Positions 61,750 to 64,000 of a stretch of DNA of 64,000 nucleotides are shown here, piece after piece (positions within the stretch are counted from its first letter, which is position 1; each line of letters opens with the position of its first letter). The stretch comes from Ifrita kowaldi (lineage: Eukaryota > Chordata > Aves > Passeriformes > Cinclosomatidae). The stretch lies in NCBI GenBank assembly GCA_013398055.1, contig VZRS01003930.1, forward strand, positions 5,867 through 69,866, in the 5' to 3' direction. Both the position numbers and the translations under genes were made by a program. A model generated the notes under the pieces. That model was not told the origin of the DNA and made no database searches. It worked only from the letters and a program-made list of their open reading frames with translations.

Positions 61750-61873
61750 ATGTGATTGATCTCACTGGAGATGATAAAGATGATCTTCAGAGGGCAATTG
61801 CCTTGAGTTTGGAGGAATCAAACAGGGCATTCAGGGAGACTGGAATAACAGATGAGGAACAAGCCATTAGCAG
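61750..61873 (+). CDS. USP25: USP25 coding exon 4 (SUMO- and ubiquitin-interacting motifs)
   Basis: The 124-base exon completes the split Asn codon and reads VIDLTGDDKDDLQRAIALSL, then EESNRAFRETGITDEEQAIS and the first two bases of an Arg codon. VIDLT is the SUMO-interacting motif (residues 91-95 in mammalian numbering). DDLQRAIALSLEES is the first ubiquitin-interacting motif, with the key Ala and Ser present. The Lys directly before it matches K99, a known SUMO and ubiquitin modification site. DEEQAIS begins the second ubiquitin-interacting motif, which continues in exon 5 outside the window. Acceptor TTTTCAG and donor AG/GTAAAC are canonical. Together these motifs control whether USP25 binds SUMO or ubiquitin chains. 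The USP catalytic domain lies in later exons. Confidence 0.96.
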
Positions 61874-64000
61874 GTAAACAACCAACTTATATAAAGCAGA
61901 AATTAAATTAAAGAGCTGGAGATTGGCCTGTATTGCTTTTTAAACTTTTAACAAAGAATAACTTGTTTACTTTTACTTGTGCTACTCATATGCCTGGCTT
62001 CAGGATGTTGCTTAATTGTATTGTATGTTCTACACTGGAAAATAGTCTATTATGTGTGGACTAGAATTTAATAGTATGTTTCATATTGATATATTTGTTT
62101 AAATATGGAGGAAGTGGATGGAGATAGAGAATATATGGTCATATTTAAATAGGACCTAAACCCCAAAATTTCTTTTGTGTACCAGGTAAAAAGCAACAAA
62201 ACCAAAATATAATTAAGAAGCTAATAAACACTTTGTCCTGTTTTTTGCAGTGTTCATTTTACAATAACGTTTTCTTCCCTCTGTACTAAGGCTGAGATTG
62301 AGGGAGTGGGTATTCATATTATGACTTGAGTATACTAAGAGCAGCTGCTCTATTTTAGCAGATGAAGAATGTTATTAACCTATTCAACAAATAAAATTTA
62401 TAAGCTTTGAGTGAAGTTCTGGATTTAAAGTTATATAAACTTAACTCTCTCAGTTTGGGTGTGATAAGAGTCTTTGAGTTAACTTTTAATCAGGTTTTAT
62501 GATAACTTTTTGTACAGTGTATGTTTTTTGGTAATGTTGTACAATTATGAAATGTTTGGGGCTTGAACTAAGCCTGGGTGTAGGGTTGTGTGGGAGGGAT
62601 GTTGTTTCTTTTTTCCATCGGTAACTGGCCTTGGAAGGAATGTTGAGTTTTTCATTTGTGACTCGCCTTGTTCTAAGGGAAACAGGCAATGATTTGATCC
62701 TTGATAGGATGTAAAGTACTGCCTCCTTGTAAAACACCAATTTTATAGAAAAATAATTTAGATGGCGGAGATTAACCACAATTATTCTTTTTCTCAGTTC
62801 ATTGTGTTTGACAGGCTAAATGACTTATTAGAAAATTCCATCTCTGAGAATATGGATATTTTATTGCTTTATTTATATTACTTTATCAACAGTAATTTTC
62901 TTTTTCCTTTTGAAAAATAAATATGTTAATTGTGAGAATAAACATACCCTTCCACCCCCCCATCTGTGATAAAAGCCATCTTGTTATATGAATTTAAGAT
63001 AACATATTTTAGGAGGGAAAGGTGGGATGAGAGGGATTTATATTCTCATTAATAACTGTAAGAAGTGTTTAAGGGGTTGCTTTTTTCTAAGACCTTGGTA
63101 TGTGCATCTATACAAGAGGATGGTGGAAGTTCTGTCCAGTTCTTTTTTCAGAAGGTCAGCTCTCACTTGTTCCTTTTTGAAGGGCAGAATTGTCATAATT
63201 ACAGAGTTGTGATTTAGGCGGGCACTCAGAAAGACGGACCGATTTCTGGGGACAGAACATTTTCTCCCTCGTTTTTCCTTTCCCAAGCCTTGACTGCTTC
63301 TGCTGTGCTTAATTCTCGGGAGCCTTAAAGATTTAGGATATTTGCTGAAGACTTCGTTTTTCACTTTTGAAACTAAAAACTCCTCTTTGGCCTTATCTGC
63401 TTTGCTCATAACTTAGTATTATAAATACTTTGTACTTGAATTACACTGTATATTTTTCTGGCTGCAGAAAATAATGAAGTATGCCTTTTTTCTGTATGTA
63501 CAAAGGCATGTGGACAATCTGTTTGGTTACTTGCAAAGAAAATGTCGGTCTTATGAAATAGAAACTTGCATCTAATGGCAAAATTGCGCACAGTAACATG
63601 TGCAATGTCAAATGAAGAACTTGTTGCAGGTCATGTCCCCCTTGGTGCACTGCACCACATTTTCTGTGCTTCCTGGAGTGTTCTTTGGACCATTTGTTGC
63701 ACAAATTCATTTCACAAAGCCATACAAAAACATTTATTAAAGGATCTATAGCGTTTCATGACACAGGGAAGGGAATGGGGCTTTGCTTGTGAATGGATGG
63801 AGAAAAGAGTGAAGATCTTGATGGTTTTGGCAGCATTGAGACATTAGACCAACTCAATAATGTGGAAGCACTCTGAGCTAATGGCAAGTTATGTCAGTGT
63901 TGAACAAATATAGGAAGTTCAGAATTCTTGATCCGAACTTTTCAATCAGTTTCCTGAGGGACAGAACTTCAGACTGGTTTTATTGCAAAAAAACCAAACA
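61874..64000 (+). other. USP25: USP25 intron 4, start only
   Basis: Begins at the GTAAAC donor and runs off the window. AT-rich, with no recognised exon or transposon. A 123-codon minus-strand frame at 63038-63409 has a basic, Lys/Arg-rich composition but no family I recognise. Confidence 0.8.

Noticed and set aside
63038..63409. 123-codon basic minus-strand frame in intron 4
   Set aside because: No recognised domain or supporting signals.
1..64000. CRISPR arrays, operons or bacterial-type systems
   Set aside because: The window is spliced vertebrate DNA. The repeats seen are LINEs, an LTR and simple sequence, with no array of regularly spaced identical repeats.

Overview
The window is vertebrate nuclear DNA, and the repeats point to a bird. 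Several CR1 LINE 3' ends carry the short octamer-type tails typical of birds. A decayed LTR of a widespread avian endogenous-retrovirus type is also present. The CR1 copies at 43.1 and 46.1 kb resemble subfamilies common in songbirds, so a passerine is my best guess, but it is not proven. Genes have introns, ORFs are short and the two N-gaps are small, as in a short-read draft assembly.

The only protein-coding gene I can establish is the 5' part of USP25, a ubiquitin-specific protease, on the + strand. Coding exons 2, 3 and 4 lie at 51279-51356, 52452-52596 and 61750-61873. All three have canonical splice sites and compatible phases, and together they encode residues of the UBA-like, SUMO-interacting and first ubiquitin-interacting segments. 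A CpG island at about 30.64-31.08 kb is the likely promoter and first exon. It contains a 23-base N-gap. The first coding exon expected from the mammalian protein is not visible; a 15-codon candidate at 31007-31051 has the right length, phase and donor but an unrelated sequence. The catalytic domain and the rest of the gene lie beyond 64000.

Layout: 1-30.6 kb is intergenic, upstream of USP25. It holds a CCAT microsatellite at the left edge, CR1 pieces at 4.75, 7.5, 13.2 and 30.2 kb, an LTR fragment at 18.6-18.9 kb, and an unexplained second CpG island at about 7.03-7.53 kb. From 31.05 to 51.28 kb is the 20-kb intron 1, with antisense CR1 copies at 43.1 and 46.1 kb. Intron 2 is 1.1 kb. Intron 3 is 9.2 kb and contains the second N-gap. 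Intron 4 runs from 61874 off the window.

Most interesting points: the missing or divergent USP25 exon 1; the orphan CpG island at 7 kb, which like the USP25 island is abutted by the 3' end of a same-subfamily CR1; a palindromic AP-1-type site sandwiched between 20-bp direct repeats at 18.2 kb; a tandem splice donor on exon 3; and a perfect 12-bp stem-loop in intron 1. I found no evidence for a wholly new multi-gene system.
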